Positions 22,690-35,924 of a stretch of DNA of 64,000 nucleotides are shown one piece after another. The notes below the pieces were generated by a model. That model was not told where the DNA came from. It ran no database searches and saw only the letters and a list, made by a program, of their open reading frames with translations. Position 1 is the stretch's first letter. Each line of letters starts with the position of its first letter. The translations under genes were made by a program, and so were the position numbers. Source of the DNA: Chytriomyces cf. hyalinus JEL632 (Eukaryota > Chytridiomycota > Chytridiomycetes > Chytridiales > Chytriomycetaceae); assembly GCA_025435555.1 (NCBI GenBank), contig JAIWWG010000140.1, forward strand, positions 1 through 64,000, in the 5' to 3' direction.

Positions 22690-23146
22690 TTCTTTATTTT
22701 CGTTGTTGCTGTTGTAAAGTATAAAATTGCAGATATGGTCCATGAAAGCTGATGTCTTCGGGCAGTATCTCATTGCGCAACCCTCTTTCCTCTACCTGTT
22801 AGCGTCAACACCACTACCAGCCAACCTTCACATAAATTGATGGAAGTAAAACAACCTCCACAAGGACCAATTGTCAGATTTATTCAGCATCAGCTGCCCA
22901 AGCATTTATTTTTCAAACTCTGGCAGGTAAACTGAGAGCACGATCTTCATAAGTTATAGTTTTCCATTTTCAACCCAACCAACCCAACTTGGTGATCCCC
23001 CAACTCAAAAGGAAAAAAAAACAAAAAAATATATATGCCTGAAAGATACAAACCCATTCTGATTGGAACATGCGATGGTTTCAACGAGCTGCGAACAAGG
23101 TGGTAAAGTTGCGGTCGAGTGAATAAATAGGTGAAAGCTGTGGTAT
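22690..23146. other. intergenic
   Basis: 457 bp between tyrosinase and a possible small minus-strand gene; no features recognised. Confidence 0.35.
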
Positions 23147-23405
23147 CTAAGACGCGGACGAAAGAAAAATGTTGCCATCTGGAAACGCAGTGAGACAAAA
23201 CGAAACATGTGGACAGAATGAGAATCATGATCAACATACCCGAAAGGAAAAAGCAGAATATCAGAAAAGCCATCAAACCAAACACTCGCAGCATGCGATT
23301 AACGACTGCTTTCGAACCGGGACCAAGCCCTACTACGACACTATAACAAATATTCACTCACTGTTAGACGGATGTAAGCTTATTTCCTGGTTGCGCACGG
23401 CTCAT
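23147..23405 (-). CDS. possible small single-pass membrane protein
   Basis: Minus-strand candidate starting ATG 23405 (MSRAQPGNKL). After an intron ending near 23340 it continues VVVGLGPGSKAVVNRMLRV and then one hydrophobic helix (FGLMAFLIFCFFLS), and after a second GT-AG intron reaches TAG at 23147-23149. The total would be about 60 aa. The first splice leaves a frame problem I could not solve, so this is tentative. It resembles tail-anchored organelle proteins in layout only. Confidence 0.3.
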
Positions 23406-23447
23406 GATGCTATTTAAAAAAAGAATTAGAGGTTGAGTGAGAATAAA

Positions 23448-26400
23448 TCAAGGTAAACACACACACGTCGCATAGTCCCGTGGATCCAGAAAGTCGCCTG
23501 CGAGATTTTTTATCCGTTCCATCGATTCCTCCGTCCCAAACTGGCCTCCTAAGCCTTCCAATGAGAGGAGTCTTTGTGTCCAAAGGAAGAGGATGCTCAG
23601 TTTTCAAGAGAAGGGCACAAAAACAAATATAATTGAAAGTTACAGGGTCCAGATGAAGCGCGATTTCGGGTTCAGCCGCAAGCAATTCGCAATAATTGAT
23701 TTGCCTGCATCCACAGAATCTGATTCGAAGTAGACTTTGGCGAACCTGTACTCGGAAAAAAAAAAGTTCAGGGAAGATTTCGAAACCAATTCAATCAGAA
23801 GAAAAACGCACGCAGGGAGGGAGTAAACCACGTCTGGTTTCGTTTTCAACATCATTTCCGTGACTTCGATCACTCGATCTCTTCGCAAGCCCGCCAGACT
23901 TAACGCCATCAACTCAGCCGCATCTCGGTAATCCTATGACAAAAAGTCGCGTCAATTTAAGTTGCATCGGAAAACAATACCAAAAACCTTGAGCCCGACA
24001 ATCTTGCAAAAGTCAACCGCAGACTCGTTAAACCCGCAATCATCCACTCCACAGATATCATCCACAGCTCGCCATAGCACACCCAACACCTTTTTGTCAA
24101 CTCCACCGACAGCTTCATCTACTTCAAACTGCAAATACTCTCGCCACAGCACCGTTCGATCACTCCGACCCTTCACACATTCCAAAGCATGTTCAAAAAT
24201 GGCTCGAAAGTCGGATGCCTTCACACCGGCGACGTGGGATTTCGACAACTTTTTCAGGAGCAAGAAATTCAGCCAAAGATACACATTTGATTTGAACTGC
24301 ATGCGCTGACTGCTGGAGACATTGCTTGACAGAGCGGGGGTATTCAGTGACGTGGAAAACGTTGTTGCTTTCGCGTAGAGCAGTAAAGCTTGGTCCACAT
24401 GCAGAGAAATGTTTTGGGCATCAATCGCAACCTGTTTGTACAATCGAAAGTGTCAGCAACAAATTCTCGAAAAAAGTTCAAACACAAACCGGCTCAGGCC
24501 CACTAAGCAGACACGAATGGAGTTGATCAAAACTGAAACCAGTTTCGTGGAAGCGTGTGACATGTTGGATTGCTTTTCCTGCCCAATGAGATCGATAAGC
24601 CCCTTGACGCAGTGATTAACGATATGGAATCTCCCGGGTGTGAAAAGGACTAGACTCCTTGATCTGGTATGCATGTCAGTGTGAAACAGGTGTCAGTAAC
24701 ACCCAAAAACTAATTACATCACTGTGTGGTCTCAAGAGTAATAATCCAGTCAATTCTGGCTTCCTATTCACGAGTCCATCCAACAGGCGTGAAACGCGAC
24801 TTGCTTTACTCCGAAGACGGACAAACTCGACATAGTTTTTCACAATAGCAAGATAGGCAAGCTTGGCTGCGGAGTCAGCTTCGGCGTCATCAGACGTGGT
24901 CAATTCCAACGTTCCCCATGATTCCGCACAGTTTTGAAATAGCTGCTTGAACCAAGACATTTCCGTTCCAGACGGCGTTTCCACAGTCTCACTGACGTTG
25001 AAATTGCGCGTTTCCCATTTGATCATAAAATATTGCGGAACGCAGCAGATATTCGTGCGGGTATGCATGGAAAATGGCCGTCGGCAGAGATCCATGGTAA
25101 ACAAGATGTAAATAAATCAGCCATGCGCGCGATAGGTCCGATATCGTCAATATGCGAAAGGCCCAAGTGATAGACATTGGAATCACATAGTTTTTCGAAT
25201 CTCGCTGTGCTCTTTCGGGAGAGAAATTGAGGATATCGTGTGCATCTTTGCTGAACAGTACCAGAGTGAAGAACGAACGAGCAAGATCGGAATCTTGCGC
25301 CATGTTGGAGTATAATTTGACTAAACGGAGAACTACGGCAAGAACGGTTGCAGACCTCAATACGTCATCTAAAACAAAAATGCAAATTTTAACACATCAA
25401 ATGAACCCAAAAAAAGCAACTCACCTTTTACAGAGCAATCTTCACCAATTAAGTGCACCAACATCCGCTTCAATAATCTCTCACTTCTCTCAGCATCACC
25501 ACTTTCCCAAATGACATACTTCCACCAAAACGCAACGCTTCCCGAAGCAAATCCAAGACCTTGTTCAAACAGATCCCGCACATCTTCTTCCTTCCCTCGC
25601 TTCGAATACAGCTCTAAATAGCTAATCCAAAGGTCCTGATTTTCTCCATTTTCCTGCAGCCCATGCGCAAGTGCGTTGATGGTCAGAGGAACGCTCTTTT
25701 CCGTTCGCATTAATTCCTTGATTGTCAATGAGGCCGGAAGAAGGGAAGCTGCGTATTGTATCCGTAATGAAACATTCGAGGGATCAAGTTCAATCATGGT
25801 CTTATATTCGTCCGGCGTCAAGGGCGCTTCGTAATACCGCTCGGCTTTGGGTTTTTCGCCATCCAAAATGCGTTGCAGGCCTTGCAGCAGGATAGATTGA
25901 TTTTTCGGAAGCATTTGCGGAGGGAATTCTTCGTTTTTTTTCCAATGTGGGGTTGTAGTTGGTGGTCCATTCCGAAAAACTCGGCTGTCCGCCAAATACG
26001 CGCTGTCTTCACTTGCAGAACCCGCTGTCTTTCCATTTTTGAAGACAATTGAATGACTTTGATTGCCACCGTGAGACTTCCGGTATTCAATGATAAGTTG
26101 CACTAATTCATCGTAAGATTTCCCTTTGCCTCGTTGTGTCTGAATGAGAGCCCGCAATTTCTGCGAGTCAATACTACGATCGCCTTCAAGATGAGACAAT
26201 AAATCCAGAATAAGCTCATTTTCTAATTTTGCACAGCAACTTTTTAGATTGGGCGGATAGCAAAAGACATGATTTGATTTAACTTACCTGACAGCGAAAC
26301 ATCTTTAAAATGCTGAAAGGTACACTCTCGGTTGTCGCACTGTCCAAGCTGAAGTTCATTCGAACACATTGCTTTGAACGGATCAATCTTGTTCCCAATC

Positions 26401-29400
26401 CCTAAACTTTTGGCAGTCTTTCTTTCGGTGAAATACCGGTGCGACCGAAACTGAGTGAGGGGAGAATCGAATGGGGTATATGCTGCGGCACTCGCAGTCG
26501 CTGAAATTCCTGTCGCTTCGCTTGCAATAGTTGCGCGGTTATAATCCTGGCTGTGGTATCGATTCAGATCTTGCAGTCCACACAGATCCGCTAAGCGAAC
26601 GAGTGATCCCCCAACAATATAAAGCCGTTCAGCCGTATCATCGTCATGCCAAGCGATCGCACGAAATTTTCGCTCACGATCCACTGCATATTCAGTGTCC
26701 ACCAAATCACCTGGGGCGCCGTTCAGCCTCACAGATTTCACTATTTTGTCAGCAGCATCGCCATGGTCGCTTAAAACTTGATCAAACTGAATGAAACCGT
26801 CCTCATTCACACGAGGCGCATCTTCTTCCATTTTTGCTTTCTTTGAGACGCCATTTGGATGCGGTGCATCCTCCCTCCGCTTTTTCGCTTCCTCTTGCTG
26901 CTGCTGTTTCAATAGCCGACTGACTTCCAGCAATTCCATCCTCTTCACATTCAAAGCTGCTCGCATTTGCTCGGCAACAGCCCCTTTCACCAGCACGCTC
27001 CTCTTCAGCTTCTCAATTTCAGAACATTTCAGTTTCTCTTGCTCTCGTACAGTTTCGAGGTCCGCTCGCAGATTGGACAGCACGCGTTCTTGCTCTTCGA
27101 TTTTACGTTCGAGTTCGAGTGACGCACGCCCTTCTTGCGCTTCGAAAGATTCAGTAAGAGATGCCATGGACGCGGTTTTGTTTGAAATATCCTTTAATGC
27201 GCTTTCAAGAAGATTTTCGTCGGCTGTGATTTGGGATTCAAGGGTCATCTTTTTCGAAAGAAGGTTGGCCGCGGTCTTATTCGCTGGGCTGGATATGGCA
27301 TTAGAGAACTTGGAAGGGGTAGGTAGTTTTATGGATGCTGCTGATTTTGATATGATTTGAGCGAGGGGACTGTTCGGAGTGCTTTTTACTTTCTGGTTGG
27401 TTATCTGCTTGACTGCGGGATTCGGCGAGAGTGGCTGAGGACTTGATTCAGCAGACGATTGCATATCCCAAAAAGCGGCGGTAGATTTGTCGTTCGCCAA
27501 TGTTGCCGCCGGTGAATTCGAGGTGGAAATATCGACAGCATTAAAATCGCTTGCGGGCTGAGGCGTAGCAGCTCCGCTGTTGATCTGAATGATTATGTCG
27601 CCACTTGCAGCCAGAGCATCTCCAGCGTCATTCGACACAGTTATGCCGCTCATCAAACTCTCATTACTGCCAAATGTCTCTCCATCTGCACCCGAAAGAC
27701 TTCTGCTTGACCGATTGTTTTTTTGTAGCTTCAGTTTCAGTTTCGCAGCCATTTTGGCGTTTATCTGCTCCTTGATGGCACGAATTTGATCCTCCAACGC
27801 AGAGACGTTATTTGCGCCATTTGATACAACAGCCGCGACCGCAGGCGCAGCGGCTGATGTGAAAGTTTTCGCCTTGCCATTGCGTCCGTCATTTCCATCG
27901 TCACTCGATTCATCGTCATCGTCGCTCAAGTAAATCACGAAATTGTCGTAGTTCTTTTCGGGAATGAAGGGTGTCTGCTGAGCTGCCTGGGCCTGCGCGT
28001 GATTTTGTGAATACCACGAATTTCCAGAGTTGTATGTATGATTGCTGCGCATGTTCATTTCGGCCGCAGTGACACGATTGTTCATGTAGTTGTTACTGAT
28101 AGGTACTGGTGCCCGCACAGGATACGATGGAACAGTTGCAGATCGGTGCATCATCTGAAACAGCGTAGACGCTCGTTCAGACAAGGGTGTTGGTTGTTGC
28201 TGCTGCTGTGCATCTCGTCTAAGCTTTTCGAGAAGCATTTGAGTTCTGAGGACTTCCACGTCCACCTGCTGTTGGATGGCCGCGTCATCTTCTAAAGGTT
28301 CCAGTTCCTGCATGGTTTCGGGTGCGGTTGTAAGTGTTTGGCACAAAGACTCGGCGCTACTTGCAGCGTTTTCAACATTTTTGATTGTGGTGCGAGACTG
28401 TGCCCGATTCGATAAATTTGGCTCCGACACGCTCAAACTTGATCCACCAGCCCCATTTTTCGCGATCCTACGTAAAGGTGACGCAAACGTCTTGTCTGAA
28501 TTAAACGGCGTTATTTTGCTGCGCCAGTTCTTGGCAAGTTCAGCAGCACGCTTCACTCCATTGGTTGCAAAACTTTGGCCTTCATCGTCATCATCATCTT
28601 GGCTGCTGCTGCTTTCAAACTCGCTGTCATCATCATCACTAATCTCCATGTCACTGCTGGCAACTTCTTCCAATTTCGAAACAGCTCGGTTCGCCGGCGA
28701 TGGTGATTTTGTACCAGAAAGAATGCTGCACTCGCTTTCTCCATCGCAACTGCTGCTGTTACCATCGTCTTTCGCGTTTCTAGAATCTGAATTTGGCGCG
28801 ATCTGAGGAATGGCGGGTAAGCGCACTTGCGGGTTCGATTCATCCCAAGCCGAAGTGGAATTTTCTGCGGCTGCATTCGTTGCTGATGTTGAAGGCTTGG
28901 AAGACTTGGGTGTGGTAGACCGCTGTGACGCGCGCAGCATGGACCGTAGGCGATCGAGAACAGAAGAATCTGGTGCTGTAGATGGTATCAAGGTGACTGC
29001 AGCGGGTTCCAGAGAATTTTTGCGAGATGGAACAGCAGAGGGTGCTGTGGCGGAGGGGGATGCGGCGGGTTGCTTTTTATGAGCAGGAGAATCTGGATGT
29101 GAAAATCAAAGAAATAAAAGGCTTACAAGTTGAGGTAGGCGTGACACCGTAAGCCTTCATCAGTCCAGCTCTTTCCTTCGCACTCATGTCAGTAGAAGGT
29201 CTGCGATTCATCCCAACCTTTGGGATGCTCAAATTCAACACTTGTTTGGGATGCGCAACAGGTGCTGTTTCAGGCAAACTAGAAAGAGAATTCCTCCTGC
29301 TTCCCGAATTGGCAGATTCCGCGTGGGATTGGTTCGTTGACTGCAACATGAGATCTGCTTGTTTCTTTAAAAGAAGTTTTCGTTGCCGTTTCCGTTGCGC

Positions 29401-30195
29401 TTTCGACAGATTGACCAAATGCTTCACGTTGTGAATCACGGGTTTGATGATTTTCGGAACTGGGTTTTTCTTTTGGATTTTACTGCCAGATGCTGGTGCG
29501 TGTGTAGTTGTTGTTTGCATATTACTAGTACCAGGGGCTGATGGTATTGCCTGCGAGGAAGGGGCCAGGGATGGAGGAAGCTGAATGTGGTGGTTGGCAA
29601 TCCACGAAGCAAAACCGGGGTCATCCATCAGACTTGACGATACGGGGCGAGTGTGCTTTTCAGTGGGTGTGGTTGTTGTTTCTGCACGTGGATAGGCTTG
29701 CGAGTGCGAAGGCGGTGGTGGTGGTGCTGCTGCTGGGATGAACCACATGAGTCAACTCAGAAAATCATTGCGAGCCCAACAGATGTTACCTGGCGCAGAG
29801 ACAGACTCGAAGGGCACAGGAGGCACGAACTGAGGCATTGAGAAATGCGGGAATTGCATTGGGTTGAACTGGAATTGGTTATACGCAATCATTGGATTGA
29901 AGGTATGGACGGGATGCAAATGCGACATGCTCGACATGTTTATGCTGCTCAGGCTTTCGAGACTACCCATGTTGAAGCCCCCGCCCATGGCGTTGGGAGG
30001 GAAGTACTGATGGCTCATGCCTTGAGGGGGAGGATACTGTGTTGCGGGCGAATACTGCGTTGTGGGCACTCCGTGGGTCGCAGCAGCCGCCTTCTTCTCC
30101 TTATTTTTCTTGCCTCCCGATCTGACTCTTGCAGCGCTGAGCCTTTTGGTCTGGTCGTCGCTTTCGACCAGTTCTCCCTCTTCCATCTCATGCAT
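23448..30195 (-). CDS. ZFC3H1: ZFC3H1-like zinc-finger / HAT-repeat RNA surveillance protein
   Basis: Large minus-strand gene. Secure exons: 30195-29790, 29732-29127, 29092-26288, 26222-25425 and 25368-24718; further exons run to TGA 23448-23450. The protein exceeds 1800 aa. The N-terminus is MHEMEEGELVESDD, like the acidic EEGELEDGE start of ZFC3H1 proteins, followed by Gln/Pro-rich disorder, Ser/Asp-rich acid patches, a long coiled coil (about 26870-27230), and the signature finger CSNELQLGQCDNRECTFQH (about 26310-26370). After the finger come HAT/TPR-like helical repeats (YELDPSNVSLRIQYAASL-type). In animals ZFC3H1 links the nuclear exosome helicase to polyadenylated RNA. Oddities: the second intron is only 34 nt; one frame change near 25015; exon 6 (about 24657-24488) fits only in a phase that disagrees with both neighbours. 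Confidence 0.75.
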
Positions 30196-31462
30196 TTTTA
30201 CTGCGATTTAGATTTACGATCCGTGTTCATAAAATACATGGATGGAAGTCCCATCTTGAAGTATCCTTGGCAGAGCGTATCGGCACAAGCCATCTGTGAC
30301 GCATTGCGACAGATCGTGGATTCACGTTGCGTCACAGGAGAGCAGATACGGGACTTACTCGCTGTCGCCATCGTGCAACTGCAGACCCATAGCGACGATC
30401 CATACCCTCTGATCCACACATGCGAGGTGCTCGAGATTATCCGACTGCTACTCACGAAAGTTGCTGAGTATATAGATGAGGCATTCGAGAGTGTAGATGC
30501 TGCGCGAACCGAAGTCGCAGAAAGCTTGGAATCCTTGGACGGGGTTCTTGAGACGTTACAGCACGCAAATACGCACCTTCATGTACGTGCTGAGTCGGCG
30601 TGTTTGCGAGCGACGGTGGCTGCAGTTTCAAACTCAAAAGACACGTCCATCCTGCGGCGATTCAAAGCCGCTCTCGAACTATGGGACTGTGCTACTGCCG
30701 CCGAGAAGTGTGACCAGGTTCTGGTCCCTTTGCATCTGCAATATGTCGCTTCCTCCTCATCGCAAACAACACTCGAAGAGTACCTAGCCATGCCCGACTC
30801 GGACTATTCTGTTGCACTCAAATACTTGAAGCAAGCGGCTGGAAGGGCATCAATTGACGTGCATCCATTCATGCAATCGCACATACCAGAACACGCAAGC
30901 TTGCTTTTCAAACTGCACATCTTACACCCGTCTCGAAAAGGACGCGCTCTTTGCCAAGTTGTTGGACCGACTACGCATCAAATGTAGCGCCTCCACATGC
31001 TCGTCAGATATTATGTCTCCTGACACCAAATTGAAGTTGTGTTCCCAGTGTCGCAGCACGCGATACTGCTCCAGTGCATGCCAGCAATACTCTTGGAAAC
31101 ATGAACTCCACAGTACATTCTGCCGGCCTTATAAGGTGCATGAAGTGGGTGACATCGTTCAAATTGACTCTGGGATTCATGAGGTGCGGATAGTCGTTGA
31201 TGCTACGTCTGTGGTTCTTTGCTTGCTTGGAGACACAGTTCGGCATGTTGTCGTTGACAATGACTCTGAGATGGCGCGACTTGTGAGTGTACAAGAGCGG
31301 GAATGGGTGATCAAAACTGCATTGGATGAATGGATACGGTGCGCAACACATTTGGATGTAGATGAACTTGACAGGATAAGGAAGGAGACTCGGGGATTAG
31401 ACTCCGAACAAGCTGATGATTACTACCGAAGAATTCTGATGGATGCTCTAGAAAGCGTGTGA
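30190..31462 (+). CDS. MYND zinc-finger protein
   Basis: Plus-strand gene head-to-head with the ZFC3H1-like gene. ATG 30190 or the in-frame ATG 30238 (MDGSPILKYPW) may start it. The first 230 residues are helical with no known domain. The C-terminal part has a MYND finger (Cys pairs, then CSQCRSTRYCSSACQQYSWKH and a final His/Cys), a protein-protein interaction module, followed by about 110 residues and TGA at 31460-31462. The frame changes by one base near 30925, between LLFKLHI and YTRLEKDALF; no intron explains it. Function beyond the finger unknown. Confidence 0.65.
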
Positions 31463-31685
31463 ATAAATAGAATGATTTTTTACATTTGTTGTTGGTGCAC
31501 ATGACTTACCGACGTGTCTTGTCTTTCGCTTCAGCTGAGCCAAAGTTCACACGCCGACAGTAACTTCTGACCACTAGTAAGATTCTTCAAAGTCTGCTTG
31601 GACCCTCTCGATGTTGTTGAATGTCCTCATGAGCAAAGTGAAGGAAAATCGGACCTATTCAAAAAAATAATACGCCCAGATAAAA

Positions 31686-32856
31686 ATGAAATCCACCCAA
31701 GGACGCAACACACTCCCCCACACAGCACCTCGCAGATCCGAAAGACTCCGGCAGTAAAGACTCGAAAATGTAACATCTGCTGCGATACCTCCCCGTCTTA
31801 TTCTTTTGGGGGCTCCTGGAATATCCGAATATTGTTTGCGGCTGCTTGACGCGTACGACTTGTCGGCTTGAGTTCTGTGGAGCGCTTGGGAATCATCATC
31901 GTCGTAGCAGCAGCCTTGCCTCTCGAGCCCTGCTGAGGATCTTTTGTGGTGAAACGCGCGATGTGTTGCTGGATTTCCCACTCTTCACAACCACCTAACT
32001 TTTACTTGACCTTTGCGCACGTCTCCGCTTATTAGTCAGATTCAAACATTCTCGTACCCTCGTTTTGCGACGTGTTTCCTTTCCGTTTTACTTTTTCTCT
32101 TTTCTAACATCCATCTTTTGACACAACAGACGCAGCCATCCGTCAAACCCGAAACATCACCGCAATGTCCGGATCAAAAACACGTAACGCAGAAGACACA
32201 TTGAGCATCACAGTCTCGGAAAAACGAGTCAAACTATCGATCAAAGTGGACGAAGAAGCTGCGGTGGAAAAGCCTGCCATTCTGTTTGAAGGTATGCGTT
32301 AGTCACGTGAAGTCTCTGCGCGGCTGCCATTTTCATTTATTTTGACTTTCGCCTCGTTTATCTGCTTCCCTGCCATTTTTTTGTTTCAAACAGACAATTC
32401 CAACAACTTGGATCTGCTGATGGATGTGGCCGAATCGAAAATTTTGTCTCTGGAAATTTCGGATGAAACGGCCGCAGATGTGGATCCATACCCACTGCCA
32501 TTTTTCTTCCGGCGAGTATACAAACCATCGCCACTGTTCATGAGTGTGTTCATGGACGAGACGCTGATAACCAGAAGCACAGAGGTGCTCAGCACAAACA
32601 CCTGTCTGAAACGGTTTCAACCCCCCCCCACTTTTTCACCTTTTCAATCAATATCACTCATCGGTAACACATCACAGTGCTGAGTCTCGATAAATGCCAC
32701 AAGACCGGGATTTGGAAGTCGGAGCACTCCCGGGAGCTGAGGCGGTATGGGAAGAGAGAGGCGGCGAGGATTTTGGAGTTGGAAAGGGAGGCGGATTTGG
32801 CCAGATTTGCTGCGGAGTTGGAGGAGAGTCTCTTTTCAGAGATGGACATAGACTAG
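31686..32856 (+). pseudogene. tandem family II, unit 1 (decayed)
   Basis: First of four paralogous units. The exon-1 equivalent (ATG 31686, APRRSERLRQ) ends in an in-frame TAA where intact copies continue RRIAK. Exon 2 from ATG 32165 (MSGSKTRNAED...) to 32291, exon 3 from 32394 (DETAADVDPYPLPFFFRRVYKPSPL...) and the last exon (SLDKCHKTGIWKSEHSRELRRYGKREA) are readable. One base is missing before the exon-3 donor relative to unit 3, so the phase no longer fits. A shorter protein from ATG 32165 is conceivable. The 3' exon and downstream sequence are nearly the same as in unit 3. Confidence 0.65.
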
Positions 32857-33129
32857 ATAGAGGAGGACATTGAGGACAGTTGACGATATATTGATTTTTT
32901 GGACGTTTCTTTCCGTATTTTCCCATTCCTTTCTTTCGAGCTATTTGTACGCATTTCTGAAACCACTCATAGAGTAAATAAAATACATGCGCTAAATTGA
33001 TCAACGATAATTGAAAGTCTTTTAGTCTTAACAGCCCTTCTACCGATACAGTACTTTGATGGCCCTCGCTCTTGAAAGTTCTCGACGGAAATCCGGACCT
33101 TCGAAAAATCTACGCGCAGTCTGAAAAAA

Positions 33130-34291
33130 ATGAGATCCGCCCAAGTGTCGAAGACGCTCTCTCGCGCAGCGCCTCGCAGATCCGAAAGGCTGCGACAACG
33201 TAGAATCGCAAAGGTAACATCTGCTGCGACACCCCTCCCTGTCTTATTCTGGTGCGGGGCTACTGGAATATCTGGGTATTGTCTGGGGCTGTTTGACGCG
33301 TGCGACTTGTCGATCGGAGTTCTGCGAGCACTGGGAACCATCAACATCTGTCAGTAGTCATACGCTTGTGGCCAGCTCAAGAAGTTTATAGGGAAACGTG
33401 GGAAAATGTTGATGGGCACCAACTTTCCCACACCCCAAAACTTCCATTTGTCTCTTTACGCGCGTGTCTGCTTATTTCTCAGACTCAAATGTTTTGCCCA
33501 CCGTCGTTTCGACACATGTTTCACTTCTGTTTTACTTTTTCTCTTTTCTATGCTATTCCAACTCTATTCCAACTCATCTTTTGGTACAACAACCACAGCT
33601 ATCCGAATCAACGACTGCCGTAACGGGATCAAAACGGTCGTATGTAGATGAAGATACTGGTGTCACATTCTCGGTCAAACGAATCAAACTCATTGTCAAA
33701 GAAGAGGTAACAGTGGATGCAACAGTGGAAGCGCCTGACGTTGTGTTGGAAGGTAAGTCTTGGTCACTTAAAAACCTCAGTGTGTCTGCTGTTTTCTCAT
33801 GTGTTTTTTTTTCTTTGCGCCTCGTCAGAAACAGTTGTTCTTCCCATTCTCACGGATGCCGCCGAGTCGAAAAATTCGGAACTCGAAATATCCGTCGATG
33901 GAGATGAAACTGCCGCTGACGTGATGGATGTGGACCCGCACCCGTTGCCAGTGTTCTCTCGACTGGTGTATAGCCCGTCACCACTTGCGATGAGTGTGGT
34001 TCTGGATGAGGCACTGGAACCTAGATACACAGCAGTGCTCAGCACAAATGCTTGTCGCGCAGGTTTGTACCCCAACGTTTTCACACCTTTTCAATCAATG
34101 TCTCTCTTTTTGGACATGTCACAGAACCAAGTCTTGACAAGAGACACAAGACGCGCAAGTGTGGGGTTTGGACGTCGAACCATTCAATGGAGCTGAGGCG
34201 GTATGGGGAGAGAGAGGCGGAGAGGATACTGGAGATGAAAATACAGGCGGAGTTGAACGACTGTCTTTTTGCAGACGAAGCCTTTTTTTGA
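33130..34291 (+). CDS. tandem family II, unit 2 (intact, 212 aa)
   Basis: Exons 33130-33213, 33599-33752, 33829-34062 and 34125-34291; introns 385, 76 and 62 nt; phases 0, 1, 1. The protein has a basic start with AAPRRSERLRQRR, a second basic patch (SVKRIKLIVKEE), an acidic stretch leading to the core ETAADVMDVDPHPLPVFSRL and VYSPSPLAMSV, and a C-terminal charged helix (SLDKRHKTRK ... ELRRYGEREAERIL) that could form a coiled coil. No known domain; composition suggests a nuclear protein. The first intron is long for this genome and is conserved between units. Confidence 0.65.
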
Positions 34292-34485
34292 GCTATTTAT
34301 TTTGTTATTTTTATTTCTTCCAGTCATTCATTCGTGTTTCTGACGCCCATTTATAGAGAATAAATATAACACATGCGCTCACTGTTCAAGAATTTCGAAG
34401 TCTCTGGGCCATGTGGCTGTTGAATGTCCTCATGAGCAAGTGAAGGAGAATCGGACCTTCAAAAAATACGCCCGGCTTAAAAAAA

Positions 34486-35686
34486 ATGAAATCCACCGCA
34501 GTACTGAACACGCTCTCATACACCGCACCCGCCGACCTGAGCGCTTACGACTACGACGACTCTCGAAGGTAAGATAGGCTGTGATACCCCTCCCGGCTTT
34601 ATTCTGGCGGGGGCAACTGGATGTCTGGGTATTGTCTGCGGCTGTTTGATGCGTGTGACTAGTCGGCGGAGTTGTGGGAGAACTGCGAATATAACCATCA
34701 TAGCAGTGTCAGTACCCTTGCTTCTCAAGTCCTGCTCGGGATGTTTTGTGAGGAAACGCGCAATGTGTTGCTGGATTTCGCACTCTCGACCAACCCCACA
34801 CCAAACTTCCACTTGACTTCGGCGAGCCTCTCAGCTCGCTATTCAGGCTCAAGTCTGTCGCGCTGCTTCGCCTTTGCGACGTTTTTCCTCCTGCCTTCAC
34901 TTTCTCCCTTTTTGCCACGCTTTTTGAAATCATCTTTTTTTGGCACAACCGAAAATTTGCCAACAGCAGTGCCCGGAACCAAAAGACGCTACGAAGAAGA
35001 CACAGCTGAAGATAGAGCCTCGAACAAACGAACCAGACAAAGCATTGTAGAAGAAGCTGTTGTTGGGAGCGAGCCAGGCACCGTGCTGAGTGGTAATTGA
35101 AATCTTCAGCAACTCTGCTGTTTTCCCATTTTTGTTTTTATTTTCCCATGCGCCTCGTTTTAACGTTAAGAGCACTTGCTCTACCACCTTTTTTTTTTTG
35201 TTTCAGCAGACACTGCCAGCGGTTTGGAGACGGATACCACTGTTTCAGAAATTTTACCAGATGAAGTTTCTGTCGGTGGAGATGAAACCGCGGCCGATGT
35301 GACGGAGATGGAACTTAACCGGTTGCCAGTCTTCAAGTGCCTAGTCTACAGGCCATCGCCACTCTCGATGAGTGTGTCCATCGACGAGACACTGATAACT
35401 AGAAGCACAGCGGCGCTCGGTGCGAACGTCCGTCAAAACGGTTTCTACCCCACATTTTCACCTTCTCAATCAATCTCACTCATTGGTAACACGTCACAGC
35501 GCCAAGTTTGGACAAGCGCCACAAGACCCGCAAATACGGGTTTGGAAGTCCGAGCACTCCCGGGAGCTGAGGCGATATGGGAAGAGAGAGGCGGCGAGGA
35601 TTCTGGAGTTGGAAAGGGAGGCGGATTTGGCCAGATTTGCTGCGGAGTTGGAGGAGAGTCTCTTTTCAGAGATGGGCATGGACTAG
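34486..35686 (+). pseudogene. tandem family II, unit 3 (decayed)
   Basis: Exon 1 (34486-34568) is 83 nt instead of 84: one base lost in the APRRPERLRLRR region. The exon-2 acceptor region is altered (the poly-pyrimidine is followed by a shortened leader before KRRYEEDTAEDRASNKRTR). Exon 3 (about 35207-35442) keeps ETAADVTEMELNRLPVFKCL and VYRPSPLSMSV. The last exon has lost one base between SLDKRHKTRKYG and WKSEHSRELRRYGKREA. Two or three independent lesions make a pseudogene likely. Confidence 0.65.
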
Positions 35687-35924
35687 ATAGAGGGGGACAG
35701 TGAGGACAGTTGACGATATATTGATTTTTTGGACTTTTCTTTCATACGCATTTATGAAACCACTCACAGAGTAAATAAAATACATGCGCTAAATTGATCA
35801 ACGATAATTGAAAGTATTTAGTCTTCATAGCCCTTCTACCGATACGGTACTTTGAAGGCCCTCGCTCTTGAAAGTTCTCGACGGAAATCCGGACCGTCGA
35901 AAAATCTACGCGCAGTCAGAAGAA

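Noticed and set aside
22947-23357. 136-codon minus-strand hydrophobic frame
   Set aside because: Most of its length is intron-like and UTR-like sequence; only the short segment kept as a tentative small gene looked coding.
26791-28806. Long plus-strand frames opposite the ZFC3H1-like gene
   Set aside because: Ser-rich shadows of the coiled-coil and acidic regions on the minus strand.
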